From JBEBVQ01 sp037190845 (GTDB lineage: Bacteria > Bacteroidota > Bacteroidia > Chitinophagales > Chitinophagaceae), in the NCBI GenBank assembly GCA_037190845.1, contig JBBCJI010000001.1, positions 1 to 64,000 of the forward strand: a stretch of DNA of 64,000 bases. Direction: 5' to 3'. The notes under the pieces are model-generated. The model saw only the letters and a program-made list of their open reading frames with translations, made no database searches and was not told the origin of the DNA. Made by a program: the position numbers and the translations under genes. This document shows positions 34,074 to 42,789 of this stretch, piece after piece. Positions within the stretch are counted from its first letter, which is position 1, and every line of letters starts with the position of its first letter.

Positions 34074-37000
34074 TTAGCGATACCTGGTTTTGTAAAACTC
34101 CTGGTATTGATCTATATTCTTGTCAGCCATTAGTTTCCGGTGATTTTTGGCTGAAATGATCAGGAGCTGGTATTCGTCGTCTGTATAGTCGCGGAAGATC
34201 TGTGGTTTTCCTTTTAATGAACGTATGTAATTTTTTGCCTGTACAGATGTCCCAAATTCCTGTACAATGATCACTCCCTGCTGATCTTTCAGCATTTCGA
34301 GGCTGATGGCGAGGTTCTGATCGCTGAACTGGAGATTGTTGAGGTCGGTGATTGCGGCCCGTATGCCCATTACCTTTGTTTCCATCCTGGGGAAAACAAA
34401 CATGAAATAATGCGGTTCACGGGGATTATAGGTATAGGATTCCGGGATGTCGCCGGCCGTTTTTTCTTTGATGTTCTTGCTGTTTGTCAGGGAGTCATTC
34501 AAGTCCGCGGAATTCCTGCCCGACGACAGGGAATCGACAGTCTTTACGTCAGGAACTTTCAGGCTATCCGTTTGCAGTGTGTCGGGCAGGGGACGGTTGC
34601 GTGTAATATAATCCTTGATCGTCTGTGCCCATGAAAGCAGGGAATCCGCCGTTTGTTCTTTAATGAAAGCGGATATAATGGTATCTGCCTGGTCGAAATC
34701 AGCAGCGCCGGCCAGTGCGGATGCCTCCATAATTGTAAACCGTGGGTTGTAGCGCCGGTCATTGTATAATTGTCGTCCTCTTCCTGCTCTCTGTATCACT
34801 TCTGTGAACTGCCGTTGCTGCAGCAGGGCATACGTATTGTCGTAAAATACGGCAACTGGTATATCGTTATCTGCGGTGAGCGGTTCCCCGGCCGGTCTCA
34901 CCAGCTTTGCAAATGCAGACTCAGGATATTCGTCCAGCAAACGTTCACTGTATGCCTGAGCGTCGGATAAGCGATCCTGCTTCAGAGCGACCATATAGCG
35001 CATGTATAGGATTTCCGCGTGGTGTGGGTGCTGCAGGTAACGTTTGTCAAGCGTGTCCATAGCTGCTATGGCACGGGTATAGTCTTCAAGCTGGCTGATA
35101 TAGGCGTTGCCGAGGTCTGTATAAGCGCGTTGTATAAGTGCCCTGGCAGCCTCCTGTCTTTCGGGAGTGGTGGGAATAGCAGCCAGCAGGCTTTCTTCTG
35201 TAGGCAGTCCTTTCTCATCCAGCTCGGCGTTTTCGTCTCCGGTCTCCGGTATTTCATTGAGATCTGTACCACTGCCGGCAGTAAATCCGGACGCCGCGCT
35301 TCTCCGCCAGTTATCGGCCAGTTTCCGGTTGCCCCATTTCCGCTTAAAGTCGTTCATCCCCTGCTGCATCAACGAAGTATTGGAAAAATACCAGTTGCCG
35401 TAATTGCTGTTCCCGGAAGATCCGGTTTCTCCAAACCCGGGCATCGCATTTTCTGCACGGAATATGCTGTCGTTACGTTCCTGCTCCAGTTTGCGGATAT
35501 ATCTGCGTATAACCTGCCGTTGCTCTTTTTCCGGGAGGGAGGCCAGCAGCAGCAAGCTGTCCTGGGTGCTGATGATATGCAACGGACCGGTTACTTTGTC
35601 CAGCGATTGACTGCGTTTTACGGCTACCTCAACAAGGGGTTCTCCCGGGGCGCTCCCTGCAAGGTAGGCTGCGCTGTCGTAGGCCTGCTTGGCTTCGGTA
35701 TAATTACCTGCTCCGTAATGTACTTCCCCAAGGGTGGCAAAAGAAACCGCTTTTTGCCTGTTGGTTGATTTGGGAGCGTCAATGCTTTTGCGCAGGTATG
35801 TAATGGCATCCTTGGTATTGCTGCTGTTGGCGGCCAGCCGCCCCAGCACAAAATATATCTGCTCATAGTAAGGCAGATATTTACCGTCTTTCAGCATTGT
35901 TTTCAATGAAGCCACAGCTTCATCCTGGTTTCCGCCTGCGTACATCAGGCTGTAGGCAAGATGCTTCCGGCTGTAAAAATCCATTTCAATATCCGGGTGC
36001 AGCGCTATTACATCCCGGAAATGTCCGGCGGCATTGGGGTAATTACCTGCCTGCTGTTCTAACTGCCCGTTTATATAAGCGGTACGCATACGCAGCCATT
36101 TGCCGGTGTGTTTGTCGGCGGTTACTATGGCCAGTTGTTCCGATGCCCCCCGCGTATTACCTTCTTTCAGGTACAGGAATGATTTTTCCAGCGCGAGCCG
36201 TCCCTGGAGATGCTTCGGGAATTTGGGGTCTGAAGCCAGCAGTTCGATCACAGATTCAGCCTGCTCCGGTTGTTCCGACTGCGCGTAAGTGCGTATCAGC
36301 CATAATAATCCTTCATTGTGTGCCGTGCGGTGCTTCATAAAAGCAAGCGCATTCTTTTTTTCTTCGGCAGCAATGGAAGGCATCCGGTCGGTGGCAGTAC
36401 GCCGGTAAGGATTCTTTTTCTTCTTCTTCTTTTGCTGTTCCAGCATCTGGCGTATGCTTACGATATACTTGAAAGTTACAGCCGCATTTTTATAATCTCC
36501 TTTGTAGAAGTAGGCCTGTCCCATCAGCAGGTAGAGGTCATCGCTCCATTTTGTACGGGGGTCATGTATCTGTATCCCTAAAGAGGTTTTCTGGATAATA
36601 CTGTCCATGTCGGATGCCAGCATGGTAGAATCCCGGTTAGGATCGAACGGGAAGAGCGCCAGCAGGGAATCGTAATTTTCTTTTCGTGAGCGCTGCATAT
36701 TGCGCAGCGCCTCATCCATCTTATGGTCGGCATTGAAGTAATAATTATACCGGGTAAAGGTATTCTGGATGGCCTTTCTGGGCGCCGACCATCTTTTTTT
36801 CAGCATTTTTTCATTACTCCATGCTTCACGCTTTTTCTTGATCTTCAGATCCAGCGCCAATTGCATTCTCTTTTCCCGGTTTTTCGCCATGACTTCCTGA
36901 TCGCGGAGCCGTTGTTCTTTCACTTTGGCAAGACTATCGGCCCGTGCCTTTCTTATGGCGGTTACACTATCTACATAGTGTTTTCTGACCGCCGTGATGC

Positions 37001-37718
37001 TGTCACGGATGTGTGTACGTACCGCGGTAATGCTGTCTGTTATATGTTTGCGGGCGGCAATCATACTGTCGTTATAGCGCTGCCGGGCGACGCGCAGGCT
37101 GTCCATCCGGCCTTGCCGTACAATGGCGACACTGTCCTGATATCGTTTGCTTTCCTTATACTTGCGTATGGCGGCGAGGCTGTCCGACCGTTTTTTCTGC
37201 ACCGTCCTGATGCTGTCGGTATATGCTTTCCGAACGGCTATGGTACTGTCCACAATGTGTTTTCGTTCTGCTCTTACGGAGTCGAAGTATGCCTGCTGTA
37301 CAGTTTTGCGTTCATCAATTTTTTGCTGGCGTACCCTCGTAACGCTGTCCTGGTACCGTTTGCTTTCCCGGTACTTGCGTATAGCAGCCAGACTATCGGC
37401 CTTATCTTTCCGGACGCGGCCAATGCTGTCTGCTATATGTGCCCGGGCATCCTTTAAGCTGTCTGTAACGCGCTGGCGCTCGGCTTTCATGCTGTCAGCA
37501 ATATGCATCCTTGCCGTGCGTGTGCTGTCCAGTACACGCTGGCGTTCGATACGTTGTACTTCCAGTTGGGCGCTCCGTGCCCGTGCGGCACTGTCAGCGG
37601 CGGTTTCCTGTTTCTTTCTGACCTGGGCATGCACATGATTCCCGCATACCTGTATGGCAAATACAGGCAGGAACAGTAAGATAACTTTGACATACCATGT
37701 CGGGGAATAATATCGCAC
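34074..37718 (-). CDS. SprE/PorW-like TPR protein of the type IX secretion and gliding machinery, with long hendecad repeat
   Basis: 1214 residues, longer than typical SprE (about 870). A signal peptide ends near HVHAQ (residue 32); a Cys at 25 is a weak lipobox candidate. Residues 42-262 consist of 11-residue repeats starting DS (see findings). TPR-like helices fill about 380-1000 (for example LLMGQAYFYKGDYKNAAVTF). The C-terminal 120 residues, with PREPHYFMFVFPRME and IISAKNHRKLMADKNIDQYQEFY, fit the SprE/PorW tail. Known role: periplasmic partner of PorK/PorN needed for T9SS. The N-terminal extension is unusual. Confidence 0.82.
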   Translation of the reverse strand: MRYYSPTWYVKVILLFLPVFAIQVCGNHVHAQVRKKQETAADSAARARSAQLEVQRIERQRVLDSTRTARMHIADSMKAERQRVTDSLKDARAHIADSIGRVRKDKADSLAAIRKYRESKRYQDSVTRVRQQKIDERKTVQQAYFDSVRAERKHIVDSTIAVRKAYTDSIRTVQKKRSDSLAAIRKYKESKRYQDSVAIVRQGRMDSLRVARQRYNDSMIAARKHITDSITAVRTHIRDSITAVRKHYVDSVTAIRKARADSLAKVKEQRLRDQEVMAKNREKRMQLALDLKIKKKREAWSNEKMLKKRWSAPRKAIQNTFTRYNYYFNADHKMDEALRNMQRSRKENYDSLLALFPFDPNRDSTMLASDMDSIIQKTSLGIQIHDPRTKWSDDLYLLMGQAYFYKGDYKNAAVTFKYIVSIRQMLEQQKKKKKKNPYRRTATDRMPSIAAEEKKNALAFMKHRTAHNEGLLWLIRTYAQSEQPEQAESVIELLASDPKFPKHLQGRLALEKSFLYLKEGNTRGASEQLAIVTADKHTGKWLRMRTAYINGQLEQQAGNYPNAAGHFRDVIALHPDIEMDFYSRKHLAYSLMYAGGNQDEAVASLKTMLKDGKYLPYYEQIYFVLGRLAANSSNTKDAITYLRKSIDAPKSTNRQKAVSFATLGEVHYGAGNYTEAKQAYDSAAYLAGSAPGEPLVEVAVKRSQSLDKVTGPLHIISTQDSLLLLASLPEKEQRQVIRRYIRKLEQERNDSIFRAENAMPGFGETGSSGNSNYGNWYFSNTSLMQQGMNDFKRKWGNRKLADNWRRSAASGFTAGSGTDLNEIPETGDENAELDEKGLPTEESLLAAIPTTPERQEAARALIQRAYTDLGNAYISQLEDYTRAIAAMDTLDKRYLQHPHHAEILYMRYMVALKQDRLSDAQAYSERLLDEYPESAFAKLVRPAGEPLTADNDIPVAVFYDNTYALLQQRQFTEVIQRAGRGRQLYNDRRYNPRFTIMEASALAGAADFDQADTIISAFIKEQTADSLLSWAQTIKDYITRNRPLPDTLQTDSLKVPDVKTVDSLSSGRNSADLNDSLTNSKNIKEKTAGDIPESYTYNPREPHYFMFVFPRMETKVMGIRAAITDLNNLQFSDQNLAISLEMLKDQQGVIIVQEFGTSVQAKNYIRSLKGKPQIFRDYTDDEYQLLIISAKNHRKLMADKNIDQYQEFYKTRYR
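36933..37595 (-). repeat. Coding hendecad repeat (33-base period) inside the SprE/PorW-like gene
   Basis: Asp-Ser pairs occur at residues 64, 75, 86, 97, 108, 124, 146, 157, 168, 179, 195, 206, 217, 228, 239, 250 and 261. Spacing is 11 or 22 except for two steps of 16. A 35-residue part (97-131) is repeated 71 residues later (168-202), both with the same 5-residue insertion (KYRES/KYKES). Confidence 0.9.
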
Positions 37719-37905
37719 CAGCTACTATAACTGAATTAGGTAGATTTTAGTATCAACAGGTTGTAAAAAAACGGAAACATTGTGGAACGTCAAAATTACG
37801 CCATTTTCTGTCATAGACAATATCCCTTTTCAGTGATATCGGGTGATTGTACCGGAATACCTCTGTTTTATCGTGAAAGATTATGATATGTCTGTGCTTT
37901 TATAA

Positions 37906-37913
37906 TAATTTTG
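37906..37913 (+). promoter_or_regulatory. Candidate -7 box of the GNAT gene
   Basis: TAATTTTG, a full match to TAnnTTTG, 22 bases before the ATG. No clear -33 element. Confidence 0.4.
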
Positions 37914-37935
37914 CTATTGTTATCTATCATCAGGT

Positions 37936-38406
37936 ATGAATGCATTATCGTTTAGAAGGCTGAAAAAAGAAGAGATTTTACTGATCGTTGAATATCGGAT
38001 CATCTTCCTCCGGGAATTGCAGGGTGAGCAGCCTCCCGAAAAAGAATCAAAGCTGCGGGAATCATTGACCGGTTATTTTCAACAGGCTTTTGATGATCAC
38101 TCATTTATCGGCTGGATTGCTGAGCATGATGCAAAACCGGTTGGGTTCGGAGGTATGGTGATCCAAAGTATACCGGGCAATTTCCATTTTATCAATGGAC
38201 GTGAAGGTTATATCCTTAGCATGTACACGATTCCTGATTATAGAAAAAAGGGTGTTGGCTCCGTGATCATGGACAAGCTGATCGAAGATGGTAAACAAAT
38301 GGGGCTTGGCAAAATTTATTTACATGCCTCGAAAGACGGCATTGATATATACAGGAAAATCGGTTTTACCGAACCTGTACTTCCGGAACTGGAATTGAAT
38401 TTATGA
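37936..38406 (+). CDS. GNAT-family N-acetyltransferase
   Basis: 156 residues. The GNAT core includes the acetyl-CoA loop in YTIPDYRKKGVGSVIMDKLI (motif A, residues about 97-116) and IYLHASKDGIDIYRKIGF (motif B). Substrate unknown. It is a single-gene unit between the SprE-like gene (divergent) and rluD. Confidence 0.88.
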   Translation: MNALSFRRLKKEEILLIVEYRIIFLRELQGEQPPEKESKLRESLTGYFQQAFDDHSFIGWIAEHDAKPVGFGGMVIQSIPGNFHFINGREGYILSMYTIPDYRKKGVGSVIMDKLIEDGKQMGLGKIYLHASKDGIDIYRKIGFTEPVLPELELNL

Positions 38407-38487
38407 TATAGGGAATGGCCTTATCAGTGCTATTTTCCAAGAAGCGGTCTAAAATTCTTTCAGATCATAACATAATCTTTAGTAGTG

Positions 38488-38600
38488 AAACATCCCCCTG
38501 CCCCCTTCAAAGGGGACTTTGCGCCGTTGTGCCGTCCTGCTTTGGGGCGGGAACGAACGGGTCGTCTCCCTTCGAGGGGAGAACGTGAGAGGTGTTTTAC
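38488..38600. repeat. GC-rich intergenic repeat with two hairpins
   Basis: Contains CCCCTTCAAAGGGG and CTCCCTTCGAGGGGAG, separated by a GGGCGGGAACGAACGGGTC stretch. It lies between the GNAT gene and rluD. Related CCCCTTCAAAGGGG words are common between genes in this phylum. Confidence 0.55.
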
Positions 38601-38666
38601 CAATCATTTTTAGTTTCTAACTACTTAAAATATAATGGCAGTTCTGATGGGTAAAGAACGGGGCCG

Positions 38667-38674
38667 TATCTTTG
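38667..38674 (+). promoter_or_regulatory. -7 box abutting the rluD start codon
   Basis: TATCTTTG, a full consensus match, four bases before the ATG. If used, transcription would start at or next to the ATG, giving a leaderless message. A -33 TTTG is not evident. Confidence 0.5.
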
Positions 38675-38678
38675 CCGC

Positions 38679-39764
38679 ATGATCACCGAAACTGACCTGG
38701 AAGAAGATTGGGAAGACCCGGAAACAGAACCTGAAGTAGCGCCTGCCCCCGTTGAACGTACGCGCATTACTGCCGATCGAGGACAGGAACTGCTGCGTAT
38801 AGACAAGTTCCTGATGAACCGGATAGAAGGCGCTACCCGCAATAAGTTGCAGCAGGCGCTCGAAAGCGGGCTTATCACGGTAAACGGACAACCGGTAAAG
38901 CCCAATTATAAGGTGAGGGCAGGGGATGAGATCGTTATACTCGACACCCGACGCCCCGAACATACGGAGATCATTCCCGAACAACTCCCCCTTGATATCG
39001 TATATGAAGATGAAGACCTGCTGGTGATCAACAAGCAGGCGGGCATGGTGGTGCATCCCGGCTGCGGCAATTATACGGGTACGCTTGTGAACGGACTGGC
39101 CTGGTACCTGCAGGCGGAAGGGGAGGATACGCTGCCCCGTGTGGGCCTGGTGCACCGGATCGATAAGGATACCAGCGGACTCGTCGTTGTAGCCAAAACA
39201 GAGCAGGCTATGGCCGATCTCAATGCACAGTTTAAGAAGCATACGGTACACCGCCGCTATATGGCCCTGGTCTGGGGAGATTTTGAGGAAGAGGAAGGCA
39301 CGGTTATCGCTCATGTGGGCAGGCATCAACGCTTTCGCAAGATCATGGATGCATATCCCGACGGCGAACACGGTAAAGAAGCCATTACGCATTATAAGGT
39401 GCTGGAGCGGTTTAATTATGTTACCCTGCTGGAGCTGCGGCTTGAGACCGGCCGTACGCATCAGATTCGGGTGCATATGAAGTCCGTCGGTCATCCGCTG
39501 TTTCATGATGTTACCTATGGAGGCGGGCATATTGTCAAGGGAACGGTTTTTACCCGTTATAAGCAATTCGTCGAGAATTGTTTTAAGATATTACCCCGCC
39601 AGGCGCTGCACGCCCGTGAGCTGGGCTTTACGCATCCGCGTACGCGGCAATGGATACAGTTTACTTCCGTTTTGCCGGCGGATATACAGGAGGTGGTGGA
39701 GAAATGGCGTTCTTATACGCGTGGCATGACGCCGCAACTGAAGGATAAGCTGGATCAGGGATAA
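38679..39764 (+). CDS. RluA/RluD-family 23S rRNA pseudouridine synthase
   Basis: 361 residues. An acidic N-terminal tail (1-35) is followed by an S4 RNA-binding domain (LRIDKFLMNRIEGATRNKLQQAL) and the catalytic domain with HRIDKDTSGLVVVAKT, whose Asp is the nucleophile. GRTHQIRVHMKSVGHPL and the C-terminal ALHARELGFTHP are typical. Known role: pseudouridine formation in 23S rRNA. Bacteroidota often carry several paralogues, so the exact target (RluD positions or others) is not certain. Confidence 0.93.
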   Translation: MITETDLEEDWEDPETEPEVAPAPVERTRITADRGQELLRIDKFLMNRIEGATRNKLQQALESGLITVNGQPVKPNYKVRAGDEIVILDTRRPEHTEIIPEQLPLDIVYEDEDLLVINKQAGMVVHPGCGNYTGTLVNGLAWYLQAEGEDTLPRVGLVHRIDKDTSGLVVVAKTEQAMADLNAQFKKHTVHRRYMALVWGDFEEEEGTVIAHVGRHQRFRKIMDAYPDGEHGKEAITHYKVLERFNYVTLLELRLETGRTHQIRVHMKSVGHPLFHDVTYGGGHIVKGTVFTRYKQFVENCFKILPRQALHARELGFTHPRTRQWIQFTSVLPADIQEVVEKWRSYTRGMTPQLKDKLDQG

Positions 39765-39784
39765 TGATTGAGTGATGAGTTGTG

Positions 39785-39809
39785 AACTGTCCGATTTTTT
39801 CGGACAGTT
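39785..39809. terminator. Hairpin after the pseudouridine synthase gene
   Basis: Perfect 10-base arms AACTGTCCGA and TCGGACAGTT around TTTTT. There is no T run after the stem, so it may end the message by another route or protect its 3' end. Confidence 0.55.
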
Positions 39810-39867
39810 GAAATACAATACTTCTGGCTTATGCCCGAAGCATTATTAAAGGCTCAGACGCATAAAA

Positions 39868-39976
39868 TAGCCTGTCATTGCGGCCCCCGAGCCGCAATCG
39901 TCTGTTATCAGGACGATCATAAAAACCATCGTTTCGCTTCAGGCGATGGCGGATCGAGTCCGCCATGACATCATTT
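39868..39976. repeat. Family F dispersed repeat, copy 2
   Basis: Starts GCCTGTCATTGCGGC, has GATGGCGGATCGAGTCCGCC and ends CATGACATC, as copy 1 at 22751-22857. The middle differs, with hairpins TTGCGGCCCCCGAGCCGCAA and ATCGTCTGTTATCAGGACGAT. Confidence 0.75.
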
Positions 39977-40156
39977 CTGTTAGCTTAACCCAACACTCGT
40001 CAAATCCTTTGTTGATGAGGAACACAGCACCATTCAAAACTTTTTCCCAGGACAATAATGGAATAAAAGCTCTTCCCCGAATGTTAAAATCACCCCATCA
40101 TGCATGATTTGCTGCTAATTGACCTAATTTTGCCCTGATTTCTAAATATTAATATC

Positions 40157-40369
40157 ATGTCTTTGATACATACAGACCCCTGCCTCCTGATTTCCATGCC
40201 CAGCGGAGGCGAATGGCTGACGATCCTGCTGGTCGTGATCGTGCTGTTTGGCGGTAAAAAGATCCCTGAGCTGGCACGCGGTCTGGGTAAAGGTATCCGC
40301 GATTTCAAGGATGCCAAAGAAGGTATCCAGAGTGAAATTGAAGCAGGTATGAAAGAAAAGGAAAAATAA
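40157..40369 (+). CDS. tatA: Sec-independent translocase subunit TatA/E
   Basis: 70 residues. One membrane helix (about 20-36, LTILLVVIVLFGG), then the FGGKKIPELARGLGKGIRDFKDA amphipathic helix that defines TatA, and a charged tail. The ATG at 40157 is used; a start at 40196 (MPSGGEW) is possible and would give a more typical length. Known role: forms the pore of the Tat pathway, which exports folded proteins. tatC is not in the window. Confidence 0.92.
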   Translation: MSLIHTDPCLLISMPSGGEWLTILLVVIVLFGGKKIPELARGLGKGIRDFKDAKEGIQSEIEAGMKEKEK

Positions 40370-40502
40370 TAATAAGTTAATTTTTCCGGAATCTTACCTT
40401 CTTTTTCCCGATATTTTCCTATTTTGAGAAGATTTTTGCGGTAGAATATTGTACGCTTCCCATAGGGTTGCATGCTTTTTAGCGCTTCAACAACGACAAA
40501 AC

Positions 40503-41573
40503 ATGCAATATAAAATACTGTTTTTTTTCTGTCTTTGTTTCGGGTCTGTCACGCAGGCGCAGGAACAGCAATCGCCCCGCGCACCCATGCGTGTGGTGTC
40601 TACTGATACCATTATCGTATCCAGAGGGCCGATTGCGGCTAATGTGCCGGTAGCTGTAACGCCTCCTCCCCGTAAACCGGTTCCATTGGCCGGCCATAAG
40701 ACGTACTTCGGCGCTATGAACGATTACGTTAACAGCTATGTAGGCAAATATTTAAGCGCTCATAAGAAAACGCTGACCGTCGTTCAAGAACGGAGCCTGA
40801 AGCATTTTGCACAGATCGAAGAGATACTGAAGGAGCACGACATCCCGCACGAACTGAAATACCTGGCTGTTATTGAATCCGCCCTGAACAACAAAGCCGT
40901 GTCGCGCGTCGGGGCTGTAGGTCCCTGGCAGTTTATGGCGCCTACGGCCAGGATGCTGGGGCTGCACGTAACTTCAAAACGGGATGAGCGGACAGACTGG
41001 AACAAGGCTACCGTAGCCGCCGCAAAATATCTGACCATCCTCTATGACCAGTTGAACGACTGGCTGTTGGTGGTGGCAGCTTATAACAGCGGTCCGGCGC
41101 CTGTACTGCGTGCTATAAAAAGAACCGGCAGCAACAGTTTTTGGGATATCAAGCCTTACCTCCCCCGCGAAACACAGGGCCATGTACTGGCCTTTATCGC
41201 TACGGCGAGCATCTTTGAAAAAGTGAGCGATCTTATTGGCTCCACGCTGCCTCCGGATTTTGACTTCAGCGCCGAGCGGAAGCCGCTGGCTGCTACTACG
41301 GAAAAGCCACGGTTTACACAGGAAGAACTGAGCCGTATGGCAATTGTGCGGATCAAAGATCCGGTGAGCCTGGAGTTTATGGCACAGGAACTGGGCATAG
41401 ATAAAAAGCTGGTACAACAGTGGAATGATGATTATGAGCTGTTTCTGAATGGTACGTACGAAGAGCCGCATTATAGTCTTCGTCTGCCTAAAGACAAGCT
41501 GGAGCATTTCCTTCAGAAAAAAACATATATCACCAACCGTTCCAAAAAAATTCTGGACGAGCAGATGCTGTAA
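40503..41573 (+). CDS. Lytic transglycosylase (MltD-like, GH23)
   Basis: 356 residues from the ATG at 40503, which gives a signal peptide (MQYKILFFFCLCFGS, cleavage after TQAQ). The SLT domain (about 95-260) has the catalytic Glu in AVIESALNNKAVSRVGAVGPWQFM and the YNSGPAPV loop. The C-terminal 80 residues resemble a degenerate LysM-like region. Known role: cleaves peptidoglycan glycan strands to 1,6-anhydro products. Confidence 0.9.
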   Translation: MQYKILFFFCLCFGSVTQAQEQQSPRAPMRVVSTDTIIVSRGPIAANVPVAVTPPPRKPVPLAGHKTYFGAMNDYVNSYVGKYLSAHKKTLTVVQERSLKHFAQIEEILKEHDIPHELKYLAVIESALNNKAVSRVGAVGPWQFMAPTARMLGLHVTSKRDERTDWNKATVAAAKYLTILYDQLNDWLLVVAAYNSGPAPVLRAIKRTGSNSFWDIKPYLPRETQGHVLAFIATASIFEKVSDLIGSTLPPDFDFSAERKPLAATTEKPRFTQEELSRMAIVRIKDPVSLEFMAQELGIDKKLVQQWNDDYELFLNGTYEEPHYSLRLPKDKLEHFLQKKTYITNRSKKILDEQML

Positions 41574-41587
41574 ACGCTTAAAAATAT

Positions 41588-41618
41588 TTTGTACAATTTG
41601 TTATTTCACTTACCTTTG
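41588..41618 (+). promoter_or_regulatory. rpsT promoter (Bacteroidota type)
   Basis: TTTG (41588-41591), 19 bases, TACCTTTG (41611-41618): full match in both boxes and ideal spacing. It lies 29 bases before the ATG. Confidence 0.8.
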
Positions 41619-41647
41619 CACTCCTAAATAGAAAAAGAAGTTTGTAA

Positions 41648-41902
41648 ATGGCTAACCATAAAGCGACCAAAAAGGATGTAAGACAGAGCGAAAAGCGCCG
41701 CGATCGTAACCGTTACTATGGTAAAACAACCCGCAACGCAATTCGTAAACTGCTGGCAACTACGGAAAAAAATGACGCTCAGGAACAATTACCCAAAGTT
41801 GTTTCCATGATTGATAAGCTGGCAAAGCGTAATGTCATTCACAAGAATAAGGCAAGCAATCTGAAGTCCGGTATCGTTAAGCGTATCAACGCGCTGGCGT
41901 AA
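41648..41902 (+). CDS. rpsT: 30S ribosomal protein S20
   Basis: 84 residues, very basic, with MANHKATKKDVRQSEKRRDRN at the start and IHKNKASNLKSGIVKRINAL at the end, as in S20. Binds 16S rRNA in the small subunit. It has a strong own promoter and terminator. Confidence 0.97.
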   Translation: MANHKATKKDVRQSEKRRDRNRYYGKTTRNAIRKLLATTEKNDAQEQLPKVVSMIDKLAKRNVIHKNKASNLKSGIVKRINALA

Positions 41903-41933
41903 TCTTAGTTTCATAAGCTTATATATATTTATA

Positions 41934-41958
41934 AAGCCCGGTGCCTCCGGGCTTTTTT
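41934..41958 (+). terminator. Rho-independent terminator of rpsT
   Basis: AAGCCCGG, TGCCT, CCGGGCTT followed by TTTTCTTTT; 32 bases after the rpsT stop. Confidence 0.9.
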
Positions 41959-42034
41959 CTTTTGTGTATACGTGAAGGATGTTTGCTGCCACCCGGCAAT
42001 ATAGCCTTATCTTTACAAGATAAAACCGACCGTT

Positions 42035-42718
42035 ATGAAGAAAACAGCACTAACCCTGCTTCTTGCTGCAGGGCTTACAAGCCTGGCGCAGGCACAGGCT
42101 CCGTACCAGTTGCCCGACCTGCCCTATGCCTACAATGCGCTGGAGCCGTATATAGACGCACAAACGATGGAGATACACCACAGCAAGCACCATGCTGCTT
42201 ATGTCAATAACCTGAACAAGGCGGTTGAGGGAAAAGCGGCAGCAAAGGCAACTCTGCATGAATTGCTGGCCGGTACGAAAAAATATGGCGATGCCGTACG
42301 TAATAATGCCGGCGGCCATTACAACCACAGCCTGTTCTGGACTGTACTCACACCTGAAAAGAATACACAACCTTCTGCAGCGCTTGCCCGGGCGATCACG
42401 GCTGCGTTTACCAGTCTTGATAGTCTGAAATCGTTGCTGAATAGCGCTGCATCAACCCGGTTTGGTTCCGGGTGGGCATGGCTGTACGTTACCCCGGCAG
42501 GCAAACTGGCGGTCTCCTCTACCCCCAACCAGGATAATCCGCTGATGGATGTTGCAGAGCATAAGGGAATTCCTATCCTCGGCATTGATGTGTGGGAGCA
42601 TGCTTATTATCTGAAGTACCAGAACAAACGCGGTGACTACCTCGCTGCTATCTGGCAGGTGATCAACTGGAATGAGGTAAGCCGGCGCTATCAGGAAGCA
42701 ATGGCTGCCAAAAAATAA
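42035..42718 (+). CDS. Exported iron/manganese superoxide dismutase
   Basis: 227 residues. A signal peptide (residues 1-21, LTSLAQAQ) precedes the enzyme. Metal ligands are in MEIHHSKHH, GGHYNHSLFW and DVWEHAYY; GSGWAWL is typical of the Mn-type. Known role: turns superoxide into oxygen and hydrogen peroxide. Most Bacteroidota SODs are cytoplasmic; the signal peptide points to a periplasmic or secreted enzyme. It is a single-gene unit with its own terminator. Confidence 0.93.
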   Translation: MKKTALTLLLAAGLTSLAQAQAPYQLPDLPYAYNALEPYIDAQTMEIHHSKHHAAYVNNLNKAVEGKAAAKATLHELLAGTKKYGDAVRNNAGGHYNHSLFWTVLTPEKNTQPSAALARAITAAFTSLDSLKSLLNSAASTRFGSGWAWLYVTPAGKLAVSSTPNQDNPLMDVAEHKGIPILGIDVWEHAYYLKYQNKRGDYLAAIWQVINWNEVSRRYQEAMAAKK

Positions 42719-42739
42719 ATAAAGCTACCATTGCAAAAA

Positions 42740-42769
42740 AGAGGCTGTAAGCAGACAGCCTCTTTTTTT
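42740..42769. terminator. Terminator of the superoxide dismutase gene
   Basis: AGAGGCTGT, AAGCAG, ACAGCCTCT followed by TTTTTTT and preceded by AAAAAA, so it could work on both strands. It starts 21 bases after the stop codon. Confidence 0.9.
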
Positions 42770-42789
42770 GATCATTGTAATTTGCTTTT

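Larger units (their letters stand above)
39765..40156. other. 392-base intergenic region between the pseudouridine synthase gene and tatA
   Basis: No gene. It holds a hairpin at 39785-39809, a family F repeat at 39868-39976 and, near its end, TAATTTTG (40125-40132), a -7-like box 24 bases before tatA. Confidence 0.65.

Noticed and set aside
36723..37457. 244-codon plus-strand frame opposite the hendecad region
   Set aside because: It arises from the regular 33-base repeat of the opposite strand; the minus-strand product has a signal peptide and clear repeats.
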